A stretch of 64,000 nucleotides of DNA from CAVQBL01 sp963710715 (GCA_963710715.1 CAVQBL010000014.1:1-64000); one strand, 5' to 3'. Positions 25,542-34,948 are shown, numbered from the stretch's first letter. Translations and numbers: made by a program. The notes: generated by a model not told the origin, from the sequence alone.

Positions 25542-27725
25542 TTACTCGCTTATCCTTTTCGTAGTGATAACATTTGGTAGTTGGCTAATTTGGCTTATTA
25601 GCTGCTTTAATTGATCTAAATTATGAATTTGGATCGTCAGTGTAATAAGTGCTAAATTATCATTTTTACTTATTGTTGAGTTAAGCGTGATTAAATCGAC
25701 TTTAGCGTTGGCGAGTAAAGAACTAATTTCCTTTAATAAATTTTCTTTACTGTGGGCGCGAATTAACAAGTCAACATAATATGTACCGCCACGCTTGCTA
25801 TCCCAGGTAACTTGAACTAATCGTTCGAGATTGCTTACATGAGATATGTTATTACAATCTTTTTTATGTATTGATACCCCTCGCCCTTGAGTAATATACC
25901 CTATAATTGTGTCGCCGGGAATAGGCTTGCAACATTTTGCGATTCGGGTGAGTAGATCATCAATACCGGAAATTTGAAAACTAGACTGCGGTGCTTGTTG
26001 TACATGTTTAGGCCGATGCGTTATCTCAGCAGGGTGCTCATGCGTAGTCTCCGCTTGAGCTGCGTGCACTATTTGTGCGGCGCGTATGCTCCCGTGCCCA
26101 AGAGCAGCGAGTAAAGACTCTTCATTTTTAAAGTTAAACCGTAATAAAATTTTATGTAAATCAATATGCTGTATACCAGCACGCACAAGTTCGCGTTCTA
26201 AGATATGTTTTCCTGATTCAATGTATTGGCTCACATCTTGATGCTTAAACCACTGGGCTATTTTTGCTCTGGCACGAGAAGTTTTTAAATAACCTAATTC
26301 TTTATTTAACCAATCACGACTTGGCCCACCATTGGGGATAGTGATAATTTCAACTTGATCGCCGGTATGCAGTGCGTGTGTCAGTGGAACAATATGACCA
26401 TTTATTTTTGCACCTCGGCAGCGATGTCCTAACCCACTGTGAATTTGATAAGCAAAATCAAGCGGGGTAGCGCCCTTGGGTAAATCCATTATTTCTCCCG
26501 CCGGTGTAAAAACATAAACACGATCTTCTATGTTTTGATTAGGTTTGGCGCTTTCTTTTGCAATGTCTTTGTGCCACTCAAGTAATTGGCGCAAAAAAGT
26601 AATTTTAGCTTCATATCCTGATTGTTGCGGTTTCTTTTCTTTGTATAACCAATGTGCTGCAACGCCATGTTCAGCTTCTTCATGCATATCATGTGTGCGT
26701 ATTTGTACTTCGAGATTTTTGCCATCAGGACCAATAATTGCTGTGTGAACGGAACGATAGCCATTGGGTTTTGGGTTGGAAATATAATCGTCGAATTCTT
26801 CTGGAACATGCTCCCATAAATTATGCACTACACTGAGTGCGCTATAGCAATCATCCAGTGTAGGAACTAAAACTCTTAAAGCGCTATAATCATAAATATC
26901 TTTATAATCCAGATGTTTGTGTTGCATCTTTAAAAAAATACTATAAATATGTTTAGCGCGCCCTGAAATGCTTGCTTTAATGTGAACTTCTGCAAGGTTT
27001 TCTTTTAAGCGCGCAATCATGTCGTGAATTCGTTGCTCACGATCTACGCGACGTTCTGCTAAAAATTTTGCGATCGTTTTATACGTTTCAGGCTGGGTAT
27101 AATGAAACGCAATATCTTCTAATTCCCATTTCAATTGTCCCACGCCTAAGCGATTAGCGAGGGGAGCGTAAATATCCATCGTTTCTTGAGCAATGCGTTT
27201 TCGTTCTGTGGGATTAATATTTTTTATTCCGCGCATGATGCAAGTGCGTTCAGCTAATTTAATTAATACAACACGGATATCAGAAACCATAGCAAGTAAC
27301 ATTTTGCGTAATCTATCTGTTTGCGTTTGGTCACGGTTTTTATCGATATTTTTTGTTAAATTGCTGATAGCATTCATTTGTTCTACGCCCGCAATTAATT
27401 TAGCAGTACCTTCACTTAATTGCGTGACAATAGTTTCCATTCCTAAATGAACATGTTGAATTGTGCTTGTCATCACAGCTGCTGCAATTGCTTCTTGATC
27501 GAGCTTAAGGTTTAAAATGATTTCAGCCATTTCTAAACCTTGTTCAATGCAGGGTTGGCCATAGAAAGTGGTCATACCTTTGCTGGTAGTTTGTGCGAGA
27601 GAACATATTCTGCTGAGTAACTCAATATTTTCGAGGGAATAGGTGGTTTTTATTTTTTGTAACCATGTCTCGATATCAACGTTGCCATCGGGCAGGTGAG
27701 GAAACTTTTGTTTAATGGCGGCCAT
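25542..27725 (-). CDS. relA: (p)ppGpp synthetase RelA
   Basis: 727 residues. The N-terminal pseudo-hydrolase domain lacks the His-Asp pair (AAVMTSTIQHVHLGMET), marking it as monofunctional RelA rather than SpoT. The synthetase domain has YDYSALRVLVPTLDDCYSAL, FDDYISNPKPNGYRSVHTAI and EVQIRTHDMHEEAEHGVAAH. TGS (VFTPAGEIMDLPKGATPLDF) and ACT domains follow. It makes (p)ppGpp on ribosomes stalled with uncharged tRNA. In Legionella-type bacteria this signal controls the switch to the transmissive form. Gene order rlmD-relA-HPt on one strand, with 3- and 5-base gaps. Confidence 0.95.
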   Translation of the reverse strand: MAAIKQKFPHLPDGNVDIETWLQKIKTTYSLENIELLSRICSLAQTTSKGMTTFYGQPCIEQGLEMAEIILNLKLDQEAIAAAVMTSTIQHVHLGMETIVTQLSEGTAKLIAGVEQMNAISNLTKNIDKNRDQTQTDRLRKMLLAMVSDIRVVLIKLAERTCIMRGIKNINPTERKRIAQETMDIYAPLANRLGVGQLKWELEDIAFHYTQPETYKTIAKFLAERRVDREQRIHDMIARLKENLAEVHIKASISGRAKHIYSIFLKMQHKHLDYKDIYDYSALRVLVPTLDDCYSALSVVHNLWEHVPEEFDDYISNPKPNGYRSVHTAIIGPDGKNLEVQIRTHDMHEEAEHGVAAHWLYKEKKPQQSGYEAKITFLRQLLEWHKDIAKESAKPNQNIEDRVYVFTPAGEIMDLPKGATPLDFAYQIHSGLGHRCRGAKINGHIVPLTHALHTGDQVEIITIPNGGPSRDWLNKELGYLKTSRARAKIAQWFKHQDVSQYIESGKHILERELVRAGIQHIDLHKILLRFNFKNEESLLAALGHGSIRAAQIVHAAQAETTHEHPAEITHRPKHVQQAPQSSFQISGIDDLLTRIAKCCKPIPGDTIIGYITQGRGVSIHKKDCNNISHVSNLERLVQVTWDSKRGGTYYVDLLIRAHSKENLLKEISSLLANAKVDLITLNSTISKNDNLALITLTIQIHNLDQLKQLISQISQLPNVITTKRISE

Positions 27726-27728
27726 GGG

Positions 27729-29054
27729 TTATTTCTCAAATAGTGCGATAGCTTCCACATGGCTTGTATGTGGAAACATGTTAATAATTCCGGCTGTTTG
27801 TAGTTTATAGCCGTGGGCTTGCACTAATTCTCCCGCATCTCTTGCAAGTGTTGCAGGGTTGCAAGAAACGTATACGATTTTTTTTGCTGAAAAACGTGGG
27901 AAAAATGCAATAATTTCTTTTGCCCCAGTGCGGGGTGGGTCTAATAATATTTTCGCATAGGTTTTTTGTAGCCATGGGGCGTGCGTTTCAGGCTCCATAA
28001 GATTTGCAGCAAAAAATTCAGTATTATTTATTTTGTTAAGGCGCGCATTTTCTTCTGCACGTTTTACCATTTCTTGGCTGCCTTCAATGCCTGTCACCTG
28101 TTTTGCATAACGCGCAAGAGGTAAAGTAAAATTACCCAAACCACAGAAAAGATCCAGAATATCTTCGGATGCTTGTGGATCTAATAACTGCAGTGCCTGT
28201 TTGATCATGAGTTGATTAATTTCGCCATTTACCTGCGTGAAATCTAAAGGATGAAATTGCATTTCAAGTTGGTAATCAGGTAACGCATAACTCAATTTAT
28301 TATTTTGGTCTTTGGGCCAAACTTTATGGATAGTAGCAGGTGAGTTGGGTTGCAAATAAATATGCACACTGTGTTTTTCTGCAAATTCACAAAGCTTAGC
28401 TATGTCTTCATCAGGCAAGGGGACTAAATGACGAAACACTAACGCAGTGTCATGATCACCAACGGCAACTTCAATTTGCGGAATGTGCTCAAATTGCGAA
28501 AGTTGCATAATTAATTCATTCAGCAGAGTTAAACGTTTTCCAACACTTTCGTGCAATACAGGGCAACTTTTAATATCCGCGAGAAAACGGCTAGCTTTTT
28601 CACGGAATCCAATCAAAAGTCGGCCTTTCTTTTGCACATAGCGCACGCCCAATCTTGCTTTGCGTCGATACCCCCATGGGGTTGCTGATAAGGGTGGTAA
28701 TAGTGTTTCAGGTGTAACACGACCAAAATGCTTGAGTTGTTCAAGCAGAGTTTTTTGTTTTAAGTGCATTTGTGCTTCGAGTGCCATGTGCTGCATGCTG
28801 CAGCCGCCACATATGCTGAAGTGCTCACATCCAGGCGCTACTCGCTCTGGTGCGGCAGAAAGGATTTCTATTGCTTCAGCTTCATTGTAGCGAGAGTGCT
28901 TTTTAATAAGCTTGCATGTGACTTTTTCACCCGGAAGAGCGCCGGCGATAAATGTAGTTTTACCATTTAAGGTTGCGATACCACGCCCATCATGGCTGAG
29001 GGACTTAACGGTGATGCTAACGGTTTCATGTGCTTTCATTCGTGTCGTTTTCAT
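27729..29054 (-). CDS. rlmD: 23S rRNA (uracil-1939-C5) methyltransferase RlmD
   Basis: 441 residues. A TRAM domain opens the protein (VSITVKSLSHDGRGIATLNG). The 4Fe-4S cluster ligands are in GCEHFSICGGCSMQHM. The SAM site is DLFCGLGNFTLPLARY and the methyltransferase motifs are LLDPPRTGAKE and VSCNPATLARDA, with the catalytic Cys. It methylates U1939 in 23S rRNA. A start at 29039 (second Met) is an alternative. Directly upstream of relA, 3 bases apart, as in E. coli and Legionella. Confidence 0.95.
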   Translation of the reverse strand: MKTTRMKAHETVSITVKSLSHDGRGIATLNGKTTFIAGALPGEKVTCKLIKKHSRYNEAEAIEILSAAPERVAPGCEHFSICGGCSMQHMALEAQMHLKQKTLLEQLKHFGRVTPETLLPPLSATPWGYRRKARLGVRYVQKKGRLLIGFREKASRFLADIKSCPVLHESVGKRLTLLNELIMQLSQFEHIPQIEVAVGDHDTALVFRHLVPLPDEDIAKLCEFAEKHSVHIYLQPNSPATIHKVWPKDQNNKLSYALPDYQLEMQFHPLDFTQVNGEINQLMIKQALQLLDPQASEDILDLFCGLGNFTLPLARYAKQVTGIEGSQEMVKRAEENARLNKINNTEFFAANLMEPETHAPWLQKTYAKILLDPPRTGAKEIIAFFPRFSAKKIVYVSCNPATLARDAGELVQAHGYKLQTAGIINMFPHTSHVEAIALFEK

Positions 29055-29094
29055 TATACTATGATACCAAATTTATCAAAAACAGGGGCATTTT

Positions 29095-29715
29095 ATGGCT
29101 CAGTTTTTTGTTCTTCATCCGGATAACCCTCAGCAACGTCTTATTACACAAGCCGCTAAGATGATAAAGGAAGGTGCTGTCATAGTGTATCCCACGGATT
29201 CCGCGTATGCGCTGGGATGTCAGCTCTCAAATAAAGACGCCATGGAGCGAATTCGTCGCATACGAAACCTTGAGGAGAAACATAATTTTACCTTGGTTTG
29301 TCGGGATCTTTCTGAGCTGTCGACGTATGCTATTGTTGATAATTCCGCATTTCGTTTGTTGAAAGCCCACACGCCTGGTGCTTATACCTTTATTTTAAAA
29401 GCAACATCTGAGGTTCCACGTCGTTTACTGCATCCTAAACGCGATACGATTGGGCTACGTATTCCAGATAGTAAAATTGTGCAGGCGCTCTTAACCGAAC
29501 TCAATGAACCTATTATGAGTGTGTCGCTTATTTTGCCTGAGCAAGAGTATCCCGTTGTTGATCCTTATGATATTTATGAAATTATTGGCAATCAGGTTGA
29601 TTTGATCATTGATGGCGGCCCATGCAGTTTAACGCCTACCACGATTGTAGATCTGGTTGATACTCCCCCTAAAATTATACGCGTGGGGAAGGGTGATCCT
29701 AAGGCGTTTCTATAA
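29095..29715 (+). CDS. YciO/Sua5-family protein
   Basis: 206 residues. It belongs to the YrdC/Sua5 superfamily: KEGAVIVYPTDSAYALGCQL is the nucleotide-binding start, and RIRNLEEKHNFTLVCRDLSE and PGAYTFILKATSEVPRRLL are conserved, with KRDTIGLRIPD near the end. The length and 'NFTLVCRDLS' are typical of the YciO branch rather than TsaC. Sua5-type members form threonylcarbamoyl-AMP for tRNA t6A; the YciO role is less clear. Divergent from rlmD, with about 40 bases between the starts. Confidence 0.88.
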   Translation: MAQFFVLHPDNPQQRLITQAAKMIKEGAVIVYPTDSAYALGCQLSNKDAMERIRRIRNLEEKHNFTLVCRDLSELSTYAIVDNSAFRLLKAHTPGAYTFILKATSEVPRRLLHPKRDTIGLRIPDSKIVQALLTELNEPIMSVSLILPEQEYPVVDPYDIYEIIGNQVDLIIDGGPCSLTPTTIVDLVDTPPKIIRVGKGDPKAFL

Positions 29716-29716
29716 A

Positions 29717-29839
29717 CGTAGCCCCGTCATTGCGAGACCCACGCGTGCTTTCCGCGTGGGGCGTGGCAATCCAGGGGAATATCCTGATTGCCACGCCCGC
29801 GCAAGAAGCGCGCGCGAGCTCGCAATGGACGGGGCTACG
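29717..29839. repeat. palindromic intergenic element, copy 6
   Basis: cgtagccccgtc and gacggggctacg are outer arms. Inside: cattgcgag ... ggcaatccagg ... tgattgccacgcc ... ctcgcaatgg. It begins 2 bases after the yciO stop. Confidence 0.88.
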
Positions 29840-29905
29840 CTCTTTGCATCCGCCAGCCTGGATACGTTTTGGGTTTTGTCAAGGCATAATTATTAATTGT
29901 AAAAG

Positions 29906-29933
29906 TTGAAAAGGGTAAAATTTTTTCTATAAT
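29906..29933 (+). promoter_or_regulatory. sigma70 promoter of 6S RNA
   Basis: TTGAAA (29906-29911), 16 bases, then TATAAT (29928-29933). Near-consensus, and placed 6 bases before the first bases of the 6S RNA. Confidence 0.8.
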
Positions 29934-29938
29934 TATAT

Positions 29939-30112
29939 TGAGCGTTTTGTAATAGGATTTGTCCAAAACCGATCAGTTAAAAAGAGAAGGAGGCTGTCTT
30001 GTAGCGTGGTGAGCATGTCCTTGCAAGATAAGGAAAGCCTAAAGCGTTGCACAGGTCTCCAAAGTGTGAATATAAAGTGGGTTTTTGAGACAATCCTATA
30101 AAAAAACGCTCA
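29939..30112 (+). ncRNA. ssrS: 6S RNA
   Basis: The conserved centre ggtgagcatg...aaggaaagcctaaagc resembles the E. coli 6S segment GGTGAGCATGCT...AGCCTTAAA. The ends form the closing stem: tgagcgtttt..aataggatttgtc with gacaatcctataaaaaaacgctca. The total of 174 bases is normal. 6S RNA holds sigma70 RNA polymerase in stationary phase by mimicking an open promoter. A consensus promoter lies directly upstream and the gene lies before rocD. No 3' hairpin terminator is seen, so processing from a longer transcript is possible. Confidence 0.9.
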
Positions 30113-30179
30113 TTTATTTTGCCCTTTTTTTCTGCACATTTATTCAAAAACGACGCGTTCAATATAGGGATTTAACCCC

Positions 30180-31376
30180 ATGAATTCACTCATCGAACTT
30201 GAACGCACTTATGGTGCGCATAACTATGAACCTTTGCCGGTGGTTTTAACACGTGGTGAAGGAATTTATGTTTGGGATGATAGTGGTAATCGTTATGTTG
30301 ATATGATGAGTGCTTACTCTGCAGTAAGCCATGGTCATTGTCACCCTAAGCTAGTCAGTGCTTTATCACAGCAGGCACGTATATTAGCTGTGACTTCAAG
30401 AGCCTTTTTTACCGACAATCTAGGACGTTTTTTAAAACGGGCTTGTGAATTAACTGGGCAAGACAAAGCTTTGCCCATGAACTCAGGTGCAGAAGCTGTC
30501 GAAACAGCACTTAAAGCGGCTCGAAAGTGGGCTTATACCGTAAAAAATGTGCCGCATGATAAAGCAGAAATTATTATTTGTTTCGGTAATTTTCATGGTC
30601 GTACTATTACGATTGTGGGTATGTCTAGTGAGTCTCAGTATCGTGAAGGTTTTGGTCCTTTTCCTGCTGGCTTTAAGCAAATTCCTTATGGTGATGCAGA
30701 AGCACTTGAAAAAGCGATTACGCCGCATACAGCAGCATTTTTAGTAGAACCCATCCAAGGAGAGGGTGGAATTATTTTGCCACCCGCTGGGTATCTCAAA
30801 AAATGCCAAGAGATTTGTAAAAAACATAATGTGCTACTCATTTGTGATGAAATCCAAACAGGCTTAGGCAGAACAGGAAAATTTCTCGCTTGTGAACATG
30901 AAGGGGTCAAGCCTGATGCTCTGATATTAGGAAAAGCATTAGGGGGTGGTTTGTTGCCGGTTTCTTTGTTTTTAAGTCGCAAAGAGGTCATGGATGTTTT
31001 TACGCCCGGGGATCATGGGAGTACATTTGGCGGCAATCCACTTGCAGCAGCAGTTGGATTAGCTGCTTTAAATATTTTGGTGGAAGAAAATTTGATTGCT
31101 CAAGCAGCAAAATTAGGTGATTATTTTCTCCAATGTCTTAAAGAAATAAAATCACCTATGATTGATGATGTGCGTGGGAAGGGATTATTGATTGGTGTTG
31201 CTATCAATCCACGTTATTATTCTGCACGCGAAGTTTGTTTAAAGCTTTTGAAACGCGGTATATTATCCAAAGAAACGCATCAGACAGTTGTGCGTTTTGC
31301 ACCGCCGTTGATTATTACTAAAGAGCAGATTGGTGATGCGGTTTCAGTCATTGCGCAAGTGATAGGGGAATTGTAA
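30180..31376 (+). CDS. rocD: ornithine aminotransferase
   Basis: 398 residues, class-III PLP aminotransferase. Order of motifs: AYSAVSHGHCHPKLVSAL (opening), MNSGAEAVETALKAARKW, FHGRTITIVGMS, VEPIQGEGGIILPPAGYL, LLICDEIQTGLGRTG with the PLP-binding Asp, and LGKALGGG with the Schiff-base Lys. The length and 'NSGAEAVETA' suit ornithine--oxo-acid transaminase (RocD) rather than acetylornithine ArgD. It converts ornithine to glutamate semialdehyde. The gene starts 68 bases after the 6S RNA and could be transcribed through it. Confidence 0.93.
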   Translation: MNSLIELERTYGAHNYEPLPVVLTRGEGIYVWDDSGNRYVDMMSAYSAVSHGHCHPKLVSALSQQARILAVTSRAFFTDNLGRFLKRACELTGQDKALPMNSGAEAVETALKAARKWAYTVKNVPHDKAEIIICFGNFHGRTITIVGMSSESQYREGFGPFPAGFKQIPYGDAEALEKAITPHTAAFLVEPIQGEGGIILPPAGYLKKCQEICKKHNVLLICDEIQTGLGRTGKFLACEHEGVKPDALILGKALGGGLLPVSLFLSRKEVMDVFTPGDHGSTFGGNPLAAAVGLAALNILVEENLIAQAAKLGDYFLQCLKEIKSPMIDDVRGKGLLIGVAINPRYYSAREVCLKLLKRGILSKETHQTVVRFAPPLIITKEQIGDAVSVIAQVIGEL

Positions 31377-31416
31377 AGCATATTTTTAGCGAGGACGGAT
31401 TAACAAGGAATTTTGC

Positions 31417-33057
31417 ATGCAGGAACTTATTAGGATTGTTTTAATTATTATTGCGTTGACACTGAGTGCTAACCTATTTGCAGAGAATTCTCCTGCAGTG
31501 GCAAATCCAGTGAATCCACCCACAGCTGCACTTCCTGCAACAATGCCTCCTACGGGAATGCCTCCTACAGGAACGTTTCCTGCTGGAATGCCTCCTGCGG
31601 GGATGTATCCGGCAGGAGTGCCTTCTACAGGAATGCCTCCTACAGGAATGTTTCCTGCAGGAGTGCCTCCTGCGGGGATGTATCCAACAGCAGCTGCCCC
31701 CACACCCATAGCAGCTCCACCCGCTAATAATGGAGTGCTTCAATACTTTCGGGAAAAAGTCGTCGCAATTAAACTCCCTGAAGCAGAAGAAGCAATGACA
31801 AATAAAAATTATCAAAAAGCTTTCGATATTTATAAATCATTAGCAGAAAAAGGAGACAAAACTTCACAATATCAATTAGGTTATCTTTATCAATTTGGTT
31901 TAAGCCCATTGAAAGATGACCAGCTTGCTGTTGCTTGGTACTTAAAAGCAGCACAGCAAGGATTGCCTGAAGCGCAATATGCATTAGCGGCAATGTATTA
32001 TCATGGCGTCACGGTTTCACAAGCATTACCACAAGCGATCGAATTATTTAATTTAGCAGCAAACAATAACAATCCCTTAGCACAATATATGTTGGGATTT
32101 CTCTACGCGAATGGGTATGGCGTGACTCAAGACCTTGTTGCCGCGATGCAATGGTATAACAAAGCTGCGGCTCAAGGTGTAGTGCCTGCGCAATATAATT
32201 TAGGACTCATGTACTACCTAGGCGAAGGAACAGAACAAGATATTGGTAAAGCATATAATTGGTTTCTAATTGCTGCTCAATCAGGCTTAGACGGAGCGCA
32301 GTTTATGGTAGGTTTAATGTATGATTTAGGTCAAAGAGTCGCGGTAGATAAAAAGCAAGCTTATAATTGGTATTCTCTTGCTGCAAAACAAGGATTATCT
32401 GCAGCACAATTTAATCTAGCTATGCTTTATTATATGGGTACAGGTGCACCGCGTGACTTGAATATGGCTACAGTCATGGTGATAAAAGCAGCAGAGCAGG
32501 GATTGCCCAGAGCGCAATATTTTCTTGGTTATCTTGCATTTAATGGCATTGGCGTTAACAAAGATCTTCAGCAAGCAATGAATTGGTATACAAAAGCAGC
32601 CCAACAAGGATTGCCAGAAGCGCAATTTGCGATTGCTTATTTATATCATAATGGCCTGGGAGTCGATAAAGATGACCGTAGTGCTTTTGCTTGGTACCAA
32701 GCCGCAGCTAAGCAAGGTTTAGGAAAAGCACAATACATGACAGGCTTGTTTTACCAAAAAGGAATGGGGGTTCCAGTCGATCCTAAAATGGCAGCGTTTT
32801 GGTTTGAAAAAGCGGGCGCTCAAGGTGTAGACAATGCTCAACTTTTATTAGGAACGATGTATGCATTAGGGCAGGGCATTCCACGTAACGATAAAATGGC
32901 TTATGTGTGGCTCAATCTGGCATCCACTTCGAGTAATTCAGATATTCGCAATGCAGCAATGAAAATGCGTGATGAATTAGAAAAATCAATGAATCCAGCA
33001 GATATCAATGAAGCAAAACAATTATCGGATAGTTATTATAGTAAGTATGCGAAATAG
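31417..33057 (+). CDS. secreted Sel1-repeat protein with a Pro/Met pentapeptide repeat
   Basis: 546 residues. A signal peptide (IRIVLIIIALTLSANLFAEN) opens the protein. Residues about 43-92 are ten copies of a 5-residue unit (MPPTG, MFPAG, MYPAG forms). About twelve Sel1-like repeats follow, with the spaced pattern 'A...Y.LG..Y..G.GV..D..KA..W...AA.QG' (for example YMLGFLYANGYGVTQDLVAA). Sel1 proteins are scaffolds for protein contact; LpnE and EnhC in Legionella belong here and affect host entry. Probably periplasmic or surface exposed. Confidence 0.9.
   Translation: MQELIRIVLIIIALTLSANLFAENSPAVANPVNPPTAALPATMPPTGMPPTGTFPAGMPPAGMYPAGVPSTGMPPTGMFPAGVPPAGMYPTAAAPTPIAAPPANNGVLQYFREKVVAIKLPEAEEAMTNKNYQKAFDIYKSLAEKGDKTSQYQLGYLYQFGLSPLKDDQLAVAWYLKAAQQGLPEAQYALAAMYYHGVTVSQALPQAIELFNLAANNNNPLAQYMLGFLYANGYGVTQDLVAAMQWYNKAAAQGVVPAQYNLGLMYYLGEGTEQDIGKAYNWFLIAAQSGLDGAQFMVGLMYDLGQRVAVDKKQAYNWYSLAAKQGLSAAQFNLAMLYYMGTGAPRDLNMATVMVIKAAEQGLPRAQYFLGYLAFNGIGVNKDLQQAMNWYTKAAQQGLPEAQFAIAYLYHNGLGVDKDDRSAFAWYQAAAKQGLGKAQYMTGLFYQKGMGVPVDPKMAAFWFEKAGAQGVDNAQLLLGTMYALGQGIPRNDKMAYVWLNLASTSSNSDIRNAAMKMRDELEKSMNPADINEAKQLSDSYYSKYAK
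31543..31692 (+). repeat. 15-bp coding repeat, ten units
   Basis: The 15-base unit 'atg cct cct aca gga' is repeated ten times with variation. Units 2-5 and 7-10 resemble each other, so a 75-base block seems to have been duplicated. It encodes the Pro/Met/Gly linker of the Sel1 protein. Confidence 0.85.
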
Positions 33058-33105
33058 GCGGAAAGGTAGAAATGTAGAGTGGATCAAAGCTCATCGTGTC
33101 CAACA

Positions 33106-33342
33106 TTATTCTTTTTTATCCCCCATCAAGGTATCCAAACTGACTTCCAATTCCGTTGCTATTTTTTGTAGCAACGCATCATCAGGCAGCGTATGACCTT
33201 CTAGAAATCCCCATGCCTGCTGCTTAGGGATATGTAACATTTTACTGAGAATGACTGCTCTTTCTCTTACTTCAGTAGGCATCTGCAAATCATCTAACGC
33301 TTTATTTAATTGTTCGGCAAAGTGTTTTGCACTCTGTTGCAC
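33106..33342 (-). CDS. small XRE-type HTH regulator
   Basis: 78 residues starting at GTG 33342, which has AAGGAG 8 bases ahead. The helix-turn-helix is VILSKMLHIPKQQAWGFLEG with HTLPDDALLQKIATELEVSL after it. A DNA-binding protein of unknown target. Convergent with the Sel1 gene. Confidence 0.75.
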   Translation of the reverse strand: MQQSAKHFAEQLNKALDDLQMPTEVRERAVILSKMLHIPKQQAWGFLEGHTLPDDALLQKIATELEVSLDTLMGDKKE

Positions 33343-33612
33343 GGTGCATCTCCTTGATCGGTTTAGTATTATTGATTGAGTATACTGATGGGGCAGGGTG
33401 GTAGCAACTAAATTAATAAGTCTGCAATATCTCCAATTATCTCAATGGTATGTTGAAATAATGTACTTTATAATACAAAAGTCGATCACCAGTCACAGCA
33501 ACCGCAGTGAATCCTGAAATAAAATCAGATGAAAAAGAAGTTATAAAACCGCTTAGGCAAGATCCTTCTCACCTTGATGGCGCAGTACTAAATCGAGCTG
33601 TGCGGTGTGCCC

Positions 33613-34464
33613 CTACTGTGCCTCGATGGCAGCAAATAATGTATTTTTCAATAGTACAGCCACCGTCATAGGTCCAACACCACCCGGAACAGGTGTAATC
33701 CAAGCAGCTTTTTGACGAGCAACATCGAATTCAACATCCCCCGCAATGGATCCATCGGATAAGCGACTTATTCCAACATCAATGACAGTCGACCCTTCTT
33801 TAATCCATTCACCTTTAATAATTCCAGGTTTCCCCGCAGCAGAAACGAGAATGTCAGCTTGTCGAACATAAGGAGATATGTCTTTCGTAAAACGATGGCC
33901 CACTGTAATAGTGCAGCCCGCTAGCAGAAGTTCAAGTGCCATGGGTCGACCTACAATATTGGATGCGCCAATGATGACTGCGTGACGATTTTTGTAAACT
34001 TGCTGAATACTATCTAATAAAATCATGATGCCATAAGGAGTGCAAGGGCGTAAATAAGGTTGGCGTTGTGCAAGTCGTCCTAGGTTATAAGGATTAAAAC
34101 CATCAACATCTTTTTTGTAATCGATTTGCTCTAATAATTTTTGACTGTCGATATGTTCAGGCAAAGGGAGTTGTAACAAAATGCCATCCACGGAAGAGTC
34201 ATGATTTAATTCGTGGATGAGATGCAGCAAGTTTTTTTCAGTAGAAGAGGAGGGCAGTTGGTGATAAATAGATTTGATACCTACTTCTTCACATGCTTGG
34301 CGCTTATTGCGAACATAAATGGCTGACGCAGAATTGTCCCCGACTAAAATCACCGCAAGACCTGGAGGTCTAAATCCTTGTTGTTTACGCGTGGTAATTT
34401 CTGCAGCAATTTCAGCGCGTAATTTTGTTGCAAGTGTCTTTCCATCTATCAGTTTTGCTATCAT
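33613..34464 (-). CDS. folD: methylene-tetrahydrofolate dehydrogenase/cyclohydrolase
   Basis: 283 residues. It converts 5,10-methylene-THF to 10-formyl-THF. Signature motifs: VGDNSASAIYVRNKRQACEE (catalytic Lys in YVxxK), GILLQLPLPEH, CTPYGIMILLD, GASNIVGRPMALELL and GKPGIIKGEWI..VIDVGISR with PVPGGVGPMTVA. Nothing unusual. It stands alone before the tRNA cluster. Confidence 0.96.
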   Translation of the reverse strand: MIAKLIDGKTLATKLRAEIAAEITTRKQQGFRPPGLAVILVGDNSASAIYVRNKRQACEEVGIKSIYHQLPSSSTEKNLLHLIHELNHDSSVDGILLQLPLPEHIDSQKLLEQIDYKKDVDGFNPYNLGRLAQRQPYLRPCTPYGIMILLDSIQQVYKNRHAVIIGASNIVGRPMALELLLAGCTITVGHRFTKDISPYVRQADILVSAAGKPGIIKGEWIKEGSTVIDVGISRLSDGSIAGDVEFDVARQKAAWITPVPGGVGPMTVAVLLKNTLFAAIEAQ

Positions 34465-34667
34465 GATTTATCCAGAATTATGTTGCACTGATGACGTGAA
34501 TTATACAATAATCGTTACAATAAGCACGGGTAAAAATTGACGCCAAGACGACTGCCGAGTATCATGCCAGCCGGTCTTGATGCATTTATCCCAGATTCAA
34601 TGCAGTTGCCTCTCGCGGTAGGGTTTAACTGCCGAATCTAGGATTATACTATGACAAGATAAAAAAA

Positions 34668-34744
34668 CGGGGTATAGCGCAGTCTGGTAGCGCGCCTGCT
34701 TTGGGAGCAGGATGTCGGGGGTTCAAATCCCTCTACCCCGACCA
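34668..34744 (+). tRNA. tRNA-Pro (TGG)
   Basis: 77 bases including encoded CCA. CGGGGTA/TACCCCG acceptor arms, anticodon TGG in ctttgggag, and T-loop gttcaaatc. Confidence 0.95.
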
Positions 34745-34758
34745 GATTCTTATGTTTT

Positions 34759-34835
34759 GCGCCTGTAGCTCATTTGGATAGAGCACCGGCCTTCTAAGCC
34801 GGGGGTAACAGGTTCGAATCCTGTCAGGCGCGCCA
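34759..34835 (+). tRNA. tRNA-Arg (TCT)
   Basis: GCGCCTG/CAGGCGC acceptor, anticodon TCT in ccttctaag, T-loop gttcgaatc, CCA encoded. 14 bases after tRNA-Pro. Confidence 0.95.
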
Positions 34836-34849
34836 TTAATTATAATTAT

Positions 34850-34926
34850 GGTGGACGTAGCTCAGCTGGTAGAGCCCCGGATTGTGATTCCGGTTGTCGC
34901 GGGTTCGATCCCCGTCGTTCACCCCA
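34850..34926 (+). tRNA. tRNA-His (GTG)
   Basis: The extra G at -1 pairs with the discriminator C. GTGGACG/CGTTCAC acceptor, anticodon GTG in attgtgatt, CCA encoded. Confidence 0.95.
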
Positions 34927-34948
34927 TTATCAAAAATCTTAAAAGCTG

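Noticed and set aside
29977..30162. Minus-strand frame of 61 codons
   Set aside because: Lies over the 6S RNA and has no protein-like composition.
31386..31709. Long minus-strand frame rich in Gly/Ile/Pro repeats
   Set aside because: Mirror image of the 15-bp coding repeat of the Sel1 gene on the other strand; no ribosome site.
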